Of a DNA stretch of 64,000 nt, positions 36,606 through 45,166 are shown piece by piece. Within the stretch, counting starts at the first letter, position 1. Each line of letters opens with the position of its first letter. This stretch comes from Nakamurella endophytica (lineage in GTDB: Bacteria > Actinomycetota > Actinomycetes > Mycobacteriales > Nakamurellaceae): NCBI RefSeq assembly GCF_014646215.1, contig NZ_BMNA01000003.1, forward strand, positions 310,001 to 374,000, written 5' to 3'. Under the pieces are notes generated by a model, which did not search any database, was not told the DNA's origin, and worked only from the letters and a program-made list of their open reading frames with translations. The translations under genes were made by a program, and so were the position numbers.

Positions 36606-37397
36606 CTACCAGCGGGTTCCGGCGCCGACGGCCTTGCCGATGAGCGCGGCGTGCTCGCGGAGTGTGGGGACGCACTCCTGGACCCGCTGCTCGGTCAGCC
36701 GGCTGACCGGCCCCGCTACGGTCAGCGACGCGATGACCGATCCGCGGAGTCCGGTCACCGGTACCGAGACGCTGGTCAGGTCCGGGTCCCGTTCCTGCGC
36801 CGACGCGTCGTAGCCGTCGCGGACGATGCGGGCGAGCCGCTCGTCCAGTGCCTCGGGGTCCGGCACCTGCGCGGTGTGCTGGTAGCGGGCGCGGTCGGCG
36901 GGATCGGCGAAGGCGAGCAGGACCCGCCCGGAGGTGGTGGCGTGCAACGGCAGTCGTTGGCCGGGGGCCTCCACCATGCGGATCGACCGCCGGCTCTCGG
37001 CCTTCTCCAGGTAGATCACGGAGTCGTGGTCGAGGATGCCGAGCAGGGCGGTCTCGCCGGTGGTCTCGGCCAGGTCCTCCACCAGGGGACGCGCCGCCTC
37101 GCTCAGGTCCGAGCCGGCCCGGACGAGCTCGCCCAGCTCGAACAGCCCCCAGCCGAGGTGGTAGCGGTTCTGCGCGTCCCGGCGGACCAGGCCGCGGAAC
37201 TCCATGGTGGTGACGAGGTTGTACGCCGCCGTCTTCGACGACCCGCTGGCGGCGGCGAGTTCGGTGACGCCCAGCGGGCGCTCGCTGCGCGCCATCAGTT
37301 CCAGCAGGTCCACCGCGCGCATCAGCGACTTCACCGGTCGCAGCCGGCGACCGTCGGCGCTGTAGACGATCTCGTCGTCGTCCGCGTCCTCGGCCAT
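36606..37397 (-). CDS. IclR family transcriptional regulator
   Basis: IclR-type regulator, 263 residues. N-terminal winged helix at about 20-80 (SLMRAVDLLELMARSERPLG, TELAAASGSSKTAAYNLVTTME), then the GAF-like effector domain with TGETALLGILDHDSVIYLEK, LPLHATTSGRVLLAF (the conserved L-P-x-x-x-T-x-x-G-R/K) and SVSVPVTGLRGSVIASLTVAGP. ATG 37397. Lies directly upstream of the amino-sugar operon and in the same direction; the natural candidate for its control. Direct repeats sit 24 bp before its start. Confidence 0.9.
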   Translation of the reverse strand: MAEDADDDEIVYSADGRRLRPVKSLMRAVDLLELMARSERPLGVTELAAASGSSKTAAYNLVTTMEFRGLVRRDAQNRYHLGWGLFELGELVRAGSDLSEAARPLVEDLAETTGETALLGILDHDSVIYLEKAESRRSIRMVEAPGQRLPLHATTSGRVLLAFADPADRARYQHTAQVPDPEALDERLARIVRDGYDASAQERDPDLTSVSVPVTGLRGSVIASLTVAGPVSRLTEQRVQECVPTLREHAALIGKAVGAGTRW

Positions 37398-37420
37398 GGC
37401 AGCAGCCTCCTGGACCTTCT

Positions 37421-37457
37421 GGCGGAGCACGGACGTCGGTGGCGGAGCACGGACGTC
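37421..37457. repeat. 17-bp direct repeat upstream of the IclR gene
   Basis: GGCGGAGCACGGACGTC occurs at 37421-37437 and 37441-37457, a 20-bp period (about two helical turns). It lies 24-60 bp upstream of the IclR start, a fitting place for an autoregulatory site bound on one face of the DNA. Confidence 0.7.
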
Positions 37458-37576
37458 CCGAGTGTAGGAGGGAGGACCAGCGGTGCCTCCGACCGGCGCG
37501 GTGCTCGCCGCGGGGCTGTCCCCGGGGGCGGTCCGGTGCCACCATCGACCGGATCGTGACGGTGGGGGGAGCGCTG

Positions 37577-39127
37577 ATGGACGAGACCGGTCCGCCGCGG
37601 GCGGCCGTCCCGCTGCGCCCGGGCGGCATCCGCCGGACCGACGGACGCCCGCCGATCGGGCGGCCGTCGACGGCGGTGCGCCCGCTGGTGGTGCTCGGGG
37701 CGCTGGTGGCGGTCTTCCTGCTGCTGCTGTCCGCCCGCTACGGGTACCACCGCGACGAGCTGTACTTCCTGGCGGCCGGTCGCCACCCGGCGTGGGGGTA
37801 TCCGGACCAGGGACCGGTGACGCCGCTGCTGGCACGCCTGCTCTCGGCGGTGGGGCCGGACTCGCTGGTGGTCCTGCGCGTGCCGTCCGCGTTGATCGCC
37901 GGGGTGGTGACCGTGCTGACCGGGGTGCTCGCGCGCGACCTGGGCGCCGGCCGCGGCGGCCAGCTCCTGGCGGCCGCGTGCATGGCGGTCTCCGGCGGGA
38001 CGCTCGCGGTCGGGCACACCCTGAGCACCACCACCGTCGACCTCCTGGTGTGGACGCTGGCCAGCGTGCTGGTCGTCCGGCTGCTGGCCGGCGGCGACCC
38101 GCGGTGGTGGCTCGCGGTCGGTGCGGTGCTGGGTATCGGGCTGGAGAACAAGTGGCTGCCCGCCTTTCTCGCCGCCGCGCTGGTCGTGTCGCTGGCCGCG
38201 GTCGGGCCGCGGCCGGTGTTCCGGTCGCCCTGGTTGTGGGTCGGTGCCGCGGTCGCGCTGCTGCTGTGGGCGCCGAACCTGGTGTGGCAGGCGGCGCACG
38301 GCTGGCCGCAGCTGGCGCTGAGCCGGTCGATCGCGGCGGGCGGCTCGACCAGCTCCACGCCGTGGTTCCTGTTCGTCCCGCTCGAGCTGCTGTTCATGAG
38401 CCCGGTGCTCGTGCCGATCTGGTTCACCGGGTTGTGGCAGCTGCTGGGTGACGCCCGGTTGCGCCCGTGGCGGGCGTTCGGCGTGGCCTACCTGGTGCTG
38501 GCCGCGCTGTTCCTGGTGACCGGCGGCAAGCCGTACTACCTGCTCGGGATGTACCCGGTGCTGTTCGCGGCGGCCGGCGACCCTGTTGCCGGGTGGGCGC
38601 GCCGGTCGGGGATCCGCCGGGGTCTGGTGGCGGCTGCCGTCGTGCTGAGCCTGCTCGCCGATTCGGTGATCGTCCTGCCGGTGCTCCCGGTGCGTGCGTT
38701 GGCCGCCGGCCCGGTGCTGGCGATCTACCCGGACGCCGGTGAGACGGTCGGCTGGCCGGCCTTCGCGCAGGAGGTGGCCGCCGTGTATCGGCAGGCGCCC
38801 GCCGGTGCCGTGCTGCTGATGGCGAACTACGGCGAAGCCGGCGCGGTGGACCGCTTCGGCCCGGAGCTCGGGCTGCCGCGGGCTTACAGCGGGCACAACG
38901 GCTACGGCCTCTGGGGTCCTCCGCCGGACGGCGCGACGGGCGCCGCGGTGGTCGTCGGCTACCCCGAGGCCACGCTGCGCCAGTGGTTCACGCGGTGTTC
39001 GGCGGCCGGGACGGTGGACGACGGGGTCGGCGTGGACAACCAGGAGCAGGGCCGCACGGTGCAGTCGTGCACCGGCCAGCGGCTGCCGTGGAGCCGGCTG
39101 TGGCCGTCGGTGGTGCGCCTGGGCTGA
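37577..39127 (+). CDS. GT39/ArnT-like membrane glycosyltransferase family protein
   Basis: Polytopic membrane protein of 516 residues resembling dolichol-phosphate-mannose protein mannosyltransferase/ArnT-type glycosyltransferases, which move sugars from lipid-phosphate carriers. Seen: about ten hydrophobic segments after a basic 35-residue head; first periplasmic loop SARYGYHRDELYFLAAGRHP with the D-E pair of the family, and WGYPDQGPVTPLLARL (conserved Y-x-D-x-P-P/x-T); TTVDLLVWTL; LGIGLENKWLPAFL; GGKPYYLLGMYPVLFAA. A soluble extracytoplasmic tail of about 120 residues closes it. ATG 37577 lies close behind GGGGGGA; an in-frame upstream GTG is possible. Acceptor unknown. Confidence 0.85.
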   Translation: MDETGPPRAAVPLRPGGIRRTDGRPPIGRPSTAVRPLVVLGALVAVFLLLLSARYGYHRDELYFLAAGRHPAWGYPDQGPVTPLLARLLSAVGPDSLVVLRVPSALIAGVVTVLTGVLARDLGAGRGGQLLAAACMAVSGGTLAVGHTLSTTTVDLLVWTLASVLVVRLLAGGDPRWWLAVGAVLGIGLENKWLPAFLAAALVVSLAAVGPRPVFRSPWLWVGAAVALLLWAPNLVWQAAHGWPQLALSRSIAAGGSTSSTPWFLFVPLELLFMSPVLVPIWFTGLWQLLGDARLRPWRAFGVAYLVLAALFLVTGGKPYYLLGMYPVLFAAAGDPVAGWARRSGIRRGLVAAAVVLSLLADSVIVLPVLPVRALAAGPVLAIYPDAGETVGWPAFAQEVAAVYRQAPAGAVLLMANYGEAGAVDRFGPELGLPRAYSGHNGYGLWGPPPDGATGAAVVVGYPEATLRQWFTRCSAAGTVDDGVGVDNQEQGRTVQSCTGQRLPWSRLWPSVVRLG

Positions 39128-39245
39128 ACCGGTCGCCGCCGCTGCGCACCGCTGCCGGGTCCGGCGGTCCGGTCGCTCCGGTCGGCAAGATCTGTGGGTC
39201 GGCAACGACCAGGGGACGACACCCGCACGACGACGGAGGAACGCG

Positions 39246-39638
39246 ATGGAGTTCAAGCTGGAGTTGGTCCCGGTGCCGGTCACCGACGTGGACCGGGCCA
39301 AGCGCTTCTACACCGAACAGCTGGGCTTCGTCGCGGACGTGGACGTGCAGCCGGTCGACGGAGTGCGGGTGGTGCAGCTGACGCCGCCCGGGTCCTCCTG
39401 CTCGATCGGGTTCGGCACCGGCCTGGCGGCGTACGAGGGTGAGCCGGGGTCGGTGCGCGGGCTGCACCTGGTCGTCGCCGACATCGAGCGGGCGCGGGCG
39501 GAGCTGGTCGACCGCGGCGTCGAGATCGGCGCGGTGCAGGACGTCGGCGGCGGGGTCCGGTACGCCGGCTTCGCCGACCCGGACGGCAACGGCTGGACCC
39601 TGCAGGAGATGGCCTGGCGGACCGGCGACGCGTACTGA
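39246..39638 (+). CDS. VOC (glyoxalase/bleomycin-resistance) family protein
   Basis: Vicinal-oxygen-chelate fold protein, 130 residues with two beta-alpha-beta-beta-beta modules: KLELVPVPVTDVDRAKRFYT opening, and ADPDGNGWTLQEMAW closing (the family F-x-D-P-D-G-N-x-W-x-L-x-E). Glu at the end is the likely metal ligand. Function in the family ranges from lyase to drug binding; none can be assigned. ATG 39246 with GGAGGA. Confidence 0.85.
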   Translation: MEFKLELVPVPVTDVDRAKRFYTEQLGFVADVDVQPVDGVRVVQLTPPGSSCSIGFGTGLAAYEGEPGSVRGLHLVVADIERARAELVDRGVEIGAVQDVGGGVRYAGFADPDGNGWTLQEMAWRTGDAY

Positions 39639-39678
39639 CCGTGTCCCAGGGGTGGTCCGCCTGTCGGCCCGGGCGGCC

Positions 39679-40215
39679 TCAGCAGTGGTCGGACACCCAC
39701 TGCTCGACGTGCTCGGCAGCCTGCGTGACGTCCGGACGGTGGAAGACAGCCGTGGCGTCGTCCAGGGTCCCGCCGGTCAGGGATCTCGCGGCGGCGGCGA
39801 GCGTGTCGATGTCCCCGCCCAGCGCGGTGGGCACCTGCGCGCGCACCCGTGCCAGACCGTCGATCACCGGGGCCGGGTCGAACGCCTCGCCCCCCGTCCT
39901 GCCCTGCAGCACCGCGAGAAAGCCGCTCCCGACGGCCGCCGCGGCGTTCGCGGCCGACAGGCACTCCACCGGGTCGCCCGGCGTCGTGTCGCGGACCTCC
40001 TGGCCGTCCGGAGTGCTGTCGGGTCCCTCACCGGTGGCCGGGCTCGCGGTCGCTTCCGTCGCCGAGGGCGCAGGGGCCGCAGGGGACGGCGCAGCTGCCG
40101 CCGCCGTGGCGGAGGACGCGATGCCCACCGGCGTTCCGGTCGCGGACGAGCAACCGGCCAGGGTCACCACGCCGGCGGCGACGAGGACGGTCAGGCGGTG
40201 ACGGACGGCGAGCAT
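39679..40215 (-). CDS. Putative lipoprotein, function unknown
   Basis: 178 residues: signal peptide LTVLVAAGVVTLAGCSS with lipobox (Cys near 22), an Ala/Pro/Ser/Thr-rich linker to about residue 65, then a helical domain with DPVECLSAANAAAAVGSGFL and ending QWVSDHC. The two Cys of the domain (ECLS and the last residue) could form a disulfide. Not recognised as a family. Divergent from the VOC gene at 40344; the 128-bp gap should hold both promoters, but none stands out. Confidence 0.65.
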   Translation of the reverse strand: MLAVRHRLTVLVAAGVVTLAGCSSATGTPVGIASSATAAAAAPSPAAPAPSATEATASPATGEGPDSTPDGQEVRDTTPGDPVECLSAANAAAAVGSGFLAVLQGRTGGEAFDPAPVIDGLARVRAQVPTALGGDIDTLAAAARSLTGGTLDDATAVFHRPDVTQAAEHVEQWVSDHC

Positions 40216-40343
40216 GGCGACTCCTGGTCCGGGGCCGACCCGATGGCCGGCCGGGTGCGCAGCAGGAGTGCCTTGCGGCAGGGCTGATACGGGACAGGCT
40301 GCGCGGACGGCGCGACGCCTCCCGCTGCGCCAGTATCGGCGGC

Positions 40344-40766
40344 ATGTCCGAACCGACCGGAGGACCGCCCGCGGGTCCCGTCTTCCACAGCCTGGCCCCG
40401 GTGGTCCCGGTGCGCGACCTGGCCGCGGCGCTAGACCGCTACCGGGGGCTGGGCTTCGCGGTCCGGGCCTACCACGACGGCGGCTACGGCTACGCCGACC
40501 GCGACGGCGTCTCGCTCCCCCTGGCCGAGTGGGCGGACCACGATCCTGCGACGACCGGGTCGCAGATCTACTACTACGTCAGCGACGCCGACGCGGTGTA
40601 CCGGGAGTGGCGCGCGTCCGGGGTAGGCGGCCGTTCCGTCGCACCGACCGACGCACCCTACGGACTCCGCGAGTTCGCGCTGGTGGACCCGGACGGGACG
40701 CTGCATCGGGTCGGGTCCCCGCTGCGTCCGGGCACCGACGACCCCTCGGGAGCGCGAGGACACTAG
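40344..40766 (+). CDS. VOC family (bleomycin resistance-like) protein
   Basis: 140-residue VOC protein. Start HSLAPVVPVRDLAAALDRYR GLGF, the usual first module, and ALVDPDGTLHRVG at the end of the second. The central SQIYYYVSDADAVYREWRAS is typical of bleomycin-binding type members, which lack metal-ligand residues and bind ligands as dimers. ATG 40344. The next gene starts 5 bp after its stop, so they are probably co-transcribed. Confidence 0.83.
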   Translation: MSEPTGGPPAGPVFHSLAPVVPVRDLAAALDRYRGLGFAVRAYHDGGYGYADRDGVSLPLAEWADHDPATTGSQIYYYVSDADAVYREWRASGVGGRSVAPTDAPYGLREFALVDPDGTLHRVGSPLRPGTDDPSGARGH

Positions 40767-40771
40767 GAATC

Positions 40772-41161
40772 GTGGTCGACGAGGGACAGGTCCGTGGCGG
40801 TGCTCCGGCCGCCGCGGATCCGGACGCCGCCCGGGAGTCGTTGTCCCTGCTGCGCCGGTCGCTCGTCGCCGAGATGGACGAGGCCCACGAGGAGCTGCAG
40901 GCGGTCCGCAGGCTCCGGACGGACCGGTCGGACGACGACGAGCACGACCCGGAGGGATCGCCGCTGTCCGCGGAGTGGTCGCGACTGGACGGTCGGTACC
41001 GGGCCGCGCAGCAGCGGGTCCGGGACGTGGACGCGGCGCTGGCCACGGTCGACGCCGGGCACTACGGCATCTGCGAGCGCTGCGGTCAGGCCATCGCGCC
41101 GGGCCGGCTCGAGGCGCTGCCGACGGCGACCCGGTGCGTCCGGTGCGCCGGGCGCCGCTGA
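40772..41161 (+). CDS. TraR/DksA-type C4 zinc-finger protein
   Basis: 129-residue small protein with an N-terminal coiled-coil-like helical hairpin (ESLSLLRRSLVAEMDEAHEE ... RYRAAQQRVRDVDAALATVD) and a C-terminal zinc finger CERCGQAI...TRCVRCAGR (C-x2-C-x17-C-x2-C form). Actinobacterial members of this family bind the RNA polymerase secondary channel or are of unknown role. GTG 40772, close behind AGGA. Coupled to the VOC gene upstream. Confidence 0.86.
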   Translation: MVDEGQVRGGAPAAADPDAARESLSLLRRSLVAEMDEAHEELQAVRRLRTDRSDDDEHDPEGSPLSAEWSRLDGRYRAAQQRVRDVDAALATVDAGHYGICERCGQAIAPGRLEALPTATRCVRCAGRR

Positions 41162-41206
41162 CCGGCGCCGCAAGGTGACCGCATCCGGCATCGGTACGGT
41201 GCAGCC

Positions 41207-41623
41207 ATGCCCGGACCCACTCTCCCGCACAGCGGGTGGATCGGCCTGGCCGTGCTCGCCGTCGCGCTGGTGTGCGTGGTGACCGGGGTGACGACGCTGC
41301 TGCGCGCCCGCGGTCGGAGCCGCACCTGGGTCCGCGGGACCGGCCGCGTCGTGCAGTCCAGGCTCGACGGTGACGGGCACATCCGGTTCCGCGTGGCCTT
41401 CGAGCACGCCGGCCAGGAGGTCACCTTCTGGAACCGCTTCACCTCTGGCACCGGGGTCGACCCGGTGGGCCGGGACGTCGACATCCTGGTCAACCCGGTG
41501 GACCCGTCGGACGCGGTGGTGGTCGGCGGCCCGGCTCGTCCCGGGGCGGCCGGCTGGGCGTTCGTGGCGTTCGGCGTGGTGGCGGCGATCGTCGGACTAA
41601 CGCTGACCCGGGCGCTGGCCTGA
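41207..41623 (+). CDS. DUF3592 membrane protein
   Basis: 138 residues with two hydrophobic helices (WIGLAVLAVALVCVVTGVTTL at the start and GWAFVAFGVVAAIVGLTLT at the end) enclosing a beta-rich extracytoplasmic part: GTGRVVQSRLDGDGHIRFRV, GREVDILVNPVDPSDAVV-like. Matches the DUF3592 layout. Function unknown. Ends convergently with the WYL gene, overlapping its tail by 27 bp. Confidence 0.78.
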   Translation: MPGPTLPHSGWIGLAVLAVALVCVVTGVTTLLRARGRSRTWVRGTGRVVQSRLDGDGHIRFRVAFEHAGQEVTFWNRFTSGTGVDPVGRDVDILVNPVDPSDAVVVGGPARPGAAGWAFVAFGVVAAIVGLTLTRALA

Positions 41624-42658
41624 GTCCCGCCTCCCGGACGCTCGGGTGGCCCGTCGTGCCAGGTCGGCGAACGCCTGCCGGAGATCGGCCGGCTCGACGT
41701 CGTCGATGTCGGCGTCGAACCGGGCGAGGGTCGCGGCGAGCGCCGGCCACGACCAGGCACCGAGCACCACCCGGCTGCGCTCCGCTCCGAGCATCTCCAC
41801 AGCTCCGTCCGCGGTGAACGGCACCACCTGTGCCGCAGGGCAGTGCAGCACGGCCGTCCCGAGACACGGCCACTTGTCACCGGTCTCGGATCCCTTGAAG
41901 CGGCCAGCCAGGAAGGCGGCGACGTCTCCGCCCGGGACCTGCCGCGGCGCGAAGCGCGGGCCGTTCGGCGTGCGCAGGCCTATCCGGTCGACGCGGTACA
42001 CCCGCCAGTCCCCGCGACGGGTGTCCCAGCCGACCAGGTACCAGCGTCCGCCGCGGGCGACCAGGTGGTGTGGCTGCAGGTGCCGCGGACGTCCGTCGGT
42101 CGTGTCCGTCCCGGCCTGGCCGACGGGTGCGGGCGAGGCGTAGTCGAAGCGGAGTCCCTCCCGGGCGCGGATGGCGGCGCTGACGGCGTAGAGCACCGCC
42201 GGGTCGGCAGCCGCCTGCTCGCCGGCAGCCGGGACCGCGGTCAGCTCGAGGGTGTCGACGCGGGCGCGCAACCGTGCAGGCATCAGGTGCCGGACGGTCT
42301 GCAGAGCCTGCGCCGCCGCGTCCTGCACCCCGGCACCGGTCACGGCGACCGACCGCAGAGCGACCGCCACCGCGACCGCCTGGTCGTCGTCGAACAGCAG
42401 GGGCGGCAGCTGCGCGCCGGCGTCGAGCCGGTATCCGCCGTGCGGACCCCGGGCCGCGCGGATCGGGTAGCCGAGCTCGCGGAGCCGGTCGATGTCCCGC
42501 CGCAGGGTGCGCTCGCTGACCCCGAGCCGCTCGAGCAGCGCCGGGCCCGGCCACTCGCGACGGGCCTGGAGCAACGACAGCAGGCTCAGCAGGCGTCGCG
42601 ACGCGGTGGGCGCCGAGGTGGTGGGCACGGCGTCGATCGTGCCGCAGGAACCGGCCAC
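41597..42658 (-). CDS. WYL-domain transcriptional regulator (YafY/DeoR-HTH type)
   Basis: 353-residue regulator: HTH_11-type winged helix (RRLLSLLSLLQARREWPGPA, LLERLGVSERTLRRDIDRLR, ELGYPIRAARGPHGGYRL) at about 20-75, then the WYL domain with LQPHHLVARGGRWYLVGWDT (the W-Y-L in R-W-Y-L-V) near 205, and a WCX-type C-terminal domain. WYL proteins sense nucleic acid or nucleotide ligands. GTG 42658 behind AGGGA; GTG 42628 is an alternative start. Divergent from the PhnB-like gene, a pairing often seen. Confidence 0.87.
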   Translation of the reverse strand: MAGSCGTIDAVPTTSAPTASRRLLSLLSLLQARREWPGPALLERLGVSERTLRRDIDRLRELGYPIRAARGPHGGYRLDAGAQLPPLLFDDDQAVAVAVALRSVAVTGAGVQDAAAQALQTVRHLMPARLRARVDTLELTAVPAAGEQAAADPAVLYAVSAAIRAREGLRFDYASPAPVGQAGTDTTDGRPRHLQPHHLVARGGRWYLVGWDTRRGDWRVYRVDRIGLRTPNGPRFAPRQVPGGDVAAFLAGRFKGSETGDKWPCLGTAVLHCPAAQVVPFTADGAVEMLGAERSRVVLGAWSWPALAATLARFDADIDDVEPADLRQAFADLARRATRASGRRDSGQRPGQR

Positions 42659-42733
42659 TCCCTGACCGGTACTGCTGCGACGGTGCAGTGGTCACCGGAA
42701 CTTCCGGTGCTCGTCACGCGAAGGAGCCCTGTC

Positions 42734-43207
42734 ATGTCGGTGCAGACCGTCGCCCACCTCAACTTCCACGGCCAGGCCCGCGCGGCCCTGGAGTTCTACC
42801 GGTCCGTCTTCGGCGGCCAGCTCATCGTGGCCACCTACGGCGACATGGGGATGCCAGCCGAGCAGCCCGACGCGGGCAAGGTGGTTTTCGGACAGGTGCT
42901 GTCGGACAACGGCTTCCGGGTGATGGCCTACGACGTCCCCGGCCACGGGACGGCTGGTGCTGCCCTCGACGCGTCCGCTGTCCCGTCCACCCGGCGGCAG
43001 AACGGCATGACACTGACCGGCCAGCCGTTCTTCGTGTCCGTCCGTGGCGACTCGGTCCAGGAGCTCGAAACGCTGTGGGAGGGCCTGTCCGACGGTGCCA
43101 CCATCGTCGAACCGCTCGCGCCGTCCGCCTGGGCGCCGGCCTTCGGCATGCTCACCGACCGGTTCGGCACGACGTGGATCCTGGACGTCCCCGCGCCGCA
43201 GGGGTGA
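42734..43207 (+). CDS. PhnB-like VOC family protein
   Basis: 157-residue PhnB/YjdN-type protein: VAHLNFHGQARAALEFYRSV FGG opening, FGQVLSDNGFRVMAYDVP, PFFVSVRGDSVQELETLWEG and APAFGMLTDRFGTTWILDVP closing (family F-G-x-x-x-D-x-F-G-x-x-W). Role unknown; probably a ligand-binding dimer. ATG 42734 with AAGGAG. Likely the target of the divergent WYL regulator. Confidence 0.87.
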   Translation: MSVQTVAHLNFHGQARAALEFYRSVFGGQLIVATYGDMGMPAEQPDAGKVVFGQVLSDNGFRVMAYDVPGHGTAGAALDASAVPSTRRQNGMTLTGQPFFVSVRGDSVQELETLWEGLSDGATIVEPLAPSAWAPAFGMLTDRFGTTWILDVPAPQG

Positions 43208-43301
43208 TGCCGCGACGGCGCCGTTGCATCGACGGGACGCCGTTCCCTGATCGGGTTCAGCTCGATGAGTGCAGGCCCTGCCACTGGGCGCGAGTGAGGG
43301 C

Positions 43302-43619
43302 CTACTCGACGTCGCCGAGCTCGTCACCGGGAATCCGAACCTGCCAGTCCTGGGAGAAGGTGCGGATCTGCCGCATCCCACACTTCTCCATGACCCGGCG
43401 GGACGCGGCGTGGTCGACCATCCTCGGGGCAACCACCCGGCGGGCGCCCAACGTCTCGAACGCCAGGTCGATCAGGGCAGTGGAACCCTCGTCCCCGATT
43501 TCCTCCCGGGGCGTGGGCCGCCCGCCGTTGATCCGAAACATCACGTCCGGGTCGCCGTCGAGGTCGACCAGCACGTACGGGCGCCCGTCCGACGACCTCG
43601 GACGCGGATCGCGTCAGGA
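43302..43619 (-). pseudogene. GNAT acetyltransferase remnant with internal deletion
   Basis: The readable part runs from about 43610 to the stop at 43302 and encodes YVLVDLDGDPDVMFRINGG then RPTPREEIGDEGSTALIDLA, FETLGARRVVAPRMVDHAAS and RRVMEKCGMRQIRTF. The first block is the start and the second the end of a common actinobacterial GNAT; normal proteins have about 60-70 residues between R-P-T-P-R-E-E and the G-x-G-T/S-x-A-L-I-D helix, including the acetyl-CoA loop and the first strands. Here they are joined directly. An in-frame stop (TGA near 43617) also cuts the N-terminus. No ribosome site precedes a plausible start. A decayed gene. Confidence 0.75.
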
Positions 43620-43690
43620 GGAGTGGATGCTGGGCAAGCCGGGTCAGCGGCCCCGCGCCTACCGGGAGGGCGGCCGCTCGTCGCAACGGT

Positions 43691-44926
43691 TCAGGGCAGG
43701 ACGGCCCGACGTGGCGGCGCCCTCAGGTCGTCGCCCGGACTGGTCGGCGTGAAGAACCAAGGAGGGTACGGGTAGTCCTGGTCGGTGGCTGTCGGGGACC
43801 CGCCCTGCGCGGCGGCCTGCTGCAGCGCGGCGACCTTCTCGAGAGCGGCTCTGGCCTCGTCCGTCCCGAGATCCGGTCGCAGCCAGAATGCGAGGGCGGC
43901 GGCCGCGGCCATGGGATCCGAGAATGCGGAGGGTTTCTCCCGCGTCGCGCTGCCGACCATGAGGTTGTCCATGGTGTTCCGGACCGTGTACACGGCCAGG
44001 ACCCCCGTGATGATCAGACCGGCAACCAGACGGCTGGTGCCGGACCCGATGTCGAGCGTGCCGGCCACATCGACCAGGAGCCACAGCTCACCGGCCGCCG
44101 CGGCCACCGCGACCGTGGTGGCGAGCAGGACGCCGAGCACGGTGTTCACCGGCTTCGCCGTTCCGCCGTCGCGGCGGACGAGTTGCAGCAGCACGGGGGT
44201 CGCACCGACGAGCGCCGCCGCGATGGCGGCCCCCACGGTCGCCACCGCGACCGCACCGGGCGAGTCGCTCGAGATGGCTTTCAGGACATCGGTGGAGCCG
44301 AGGACCGCGGTGACGACGCCGACGATCAACGTGACGTTGCTGACGAAGCTGTCCTTGAAGCTGTAGGTGTCCGGCAGTCCCGGCAGCGGGCTGGTCGGGG
44401 TCAAGGACGCGCCGGACACGGCCCAGGCCAACGCGTACGCCAGCAGGACGAGGACGGCGGCGCCGAGGAGCGCCCACCAGAAGGCTCGGAGGGACTCCCA
44501 CGGAGAAGCCCGTGGCGCGGTCACCGTCACGTCGAGCGATGTGGCACCGGCACCGAGACGAACCGCAGCGGCGTCCCCGGAGGCGCACGTCCGGGGGACC
44601 GTCAGCGTCACCTCCGTCCGTTGCCCCGCCGGCAGAGTGGCGTGGTCCGCGGTGACGGCGCAACCGGCCCTGTCCGGGACGGACGGCGTGAGCGGCAGCA
44701 GCTGCGTCGTCAGATTGCTGAGCACGACGGTCGCGGACCACGCGCCGTCGTCGGCCGCGGCGGCGGTCACCGACGGGTCGTCGACGAGCACGGCCGCCGG
44801 AGCCGCGGAGGCGGCGGTCAACAGCGAGAGATGCAGGACGGCCGCCGCGGCGATCACTGTCGCCGCGCGCGCGGCACCGGTGCGCAGCAACCTGGTCGCG
44901 TGGGACACAGCCCTCATGGCCCTCAT
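43691..44926 (-). CDS. Membrane protein, function unknown
   Basis: 411 residues. Signal peptide-like start (LLRTGAARAATVIAAAAVLH LSLLTAASA), an Ig/beta-sandwich-like extracytoplasmic domain (AWSATVVLSNLTTQLLPLTP, QRTEVTLTVPRTCASGDA) with two Cys that may bridge, then about six hydrophobic helices from residue 145 (FWWALLGAAVLVLLAYALAW, VTLIVGVVTAVLGS, VATVGAAIAAALVGATPVLL, VLLATTVAVAAAAGELWLLV) and a cytoplasmic tail. The start ATG 44926 has AGGGAG six bases upstream. I do not recognise the family. Divergent from the LuxR gene. Confidence 0.72.
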   Translation of the reverse strand: MRAMRAVSHATRLLRTGAARAATVIAAAAVLHLSLLTAASAAPAAVLVDDPSVTAAAADDGAWSATVVLSNLTTQLLPLTPSVPDRAGCAVTADHATLPAGQRTEVTLTVPRTCASGDAAAVRLGAGATSLDVTVTAPRASPWESLRAFWWALLGAAVLVLLAYALAWAVSGASLTPTSPLPGLPDTYSFKDSFVSNVTLIVGVVTAVLGSTDVLKAISSDSPGAVAVATVGAAIAAALVGATPVLLQLVRRDGGTAKPVNTVLGVLLATTVAVAAAAGELWLLVDVAGTLDIGSGTSRLVAGLIITGVLAVYTVRNTMDNLMVGSATREKPSAFSDPMAAAAALAFWLRPDLGTDEARAALEKVAALQQAAAQGGSPTATDQDYPYPPWFFTPTSPGDDLRAPPRRAVLP

Positions 44927-45166
44927 GCGGAGCTCCCTGATCGGGACACACGGTGCGGTGGGCAGCAACGCTAGCCGGGGGTCCGGCGCGTGTCCACGAA
45001 TGGATCGGCGACCGTGTCGGCCCACGGTCCGCCGACCGGATGGTCGGCCCACCGGGAGATGTCGGCGTCCGGCTGCCGGCCCCGGCTGCGACGGGGGAGA
45101 CTGACCGGAGCCGCGGACCACGCCGCGGGCGGACCCGCCAGCACATCGGCCGGAGGTGACGACCGC

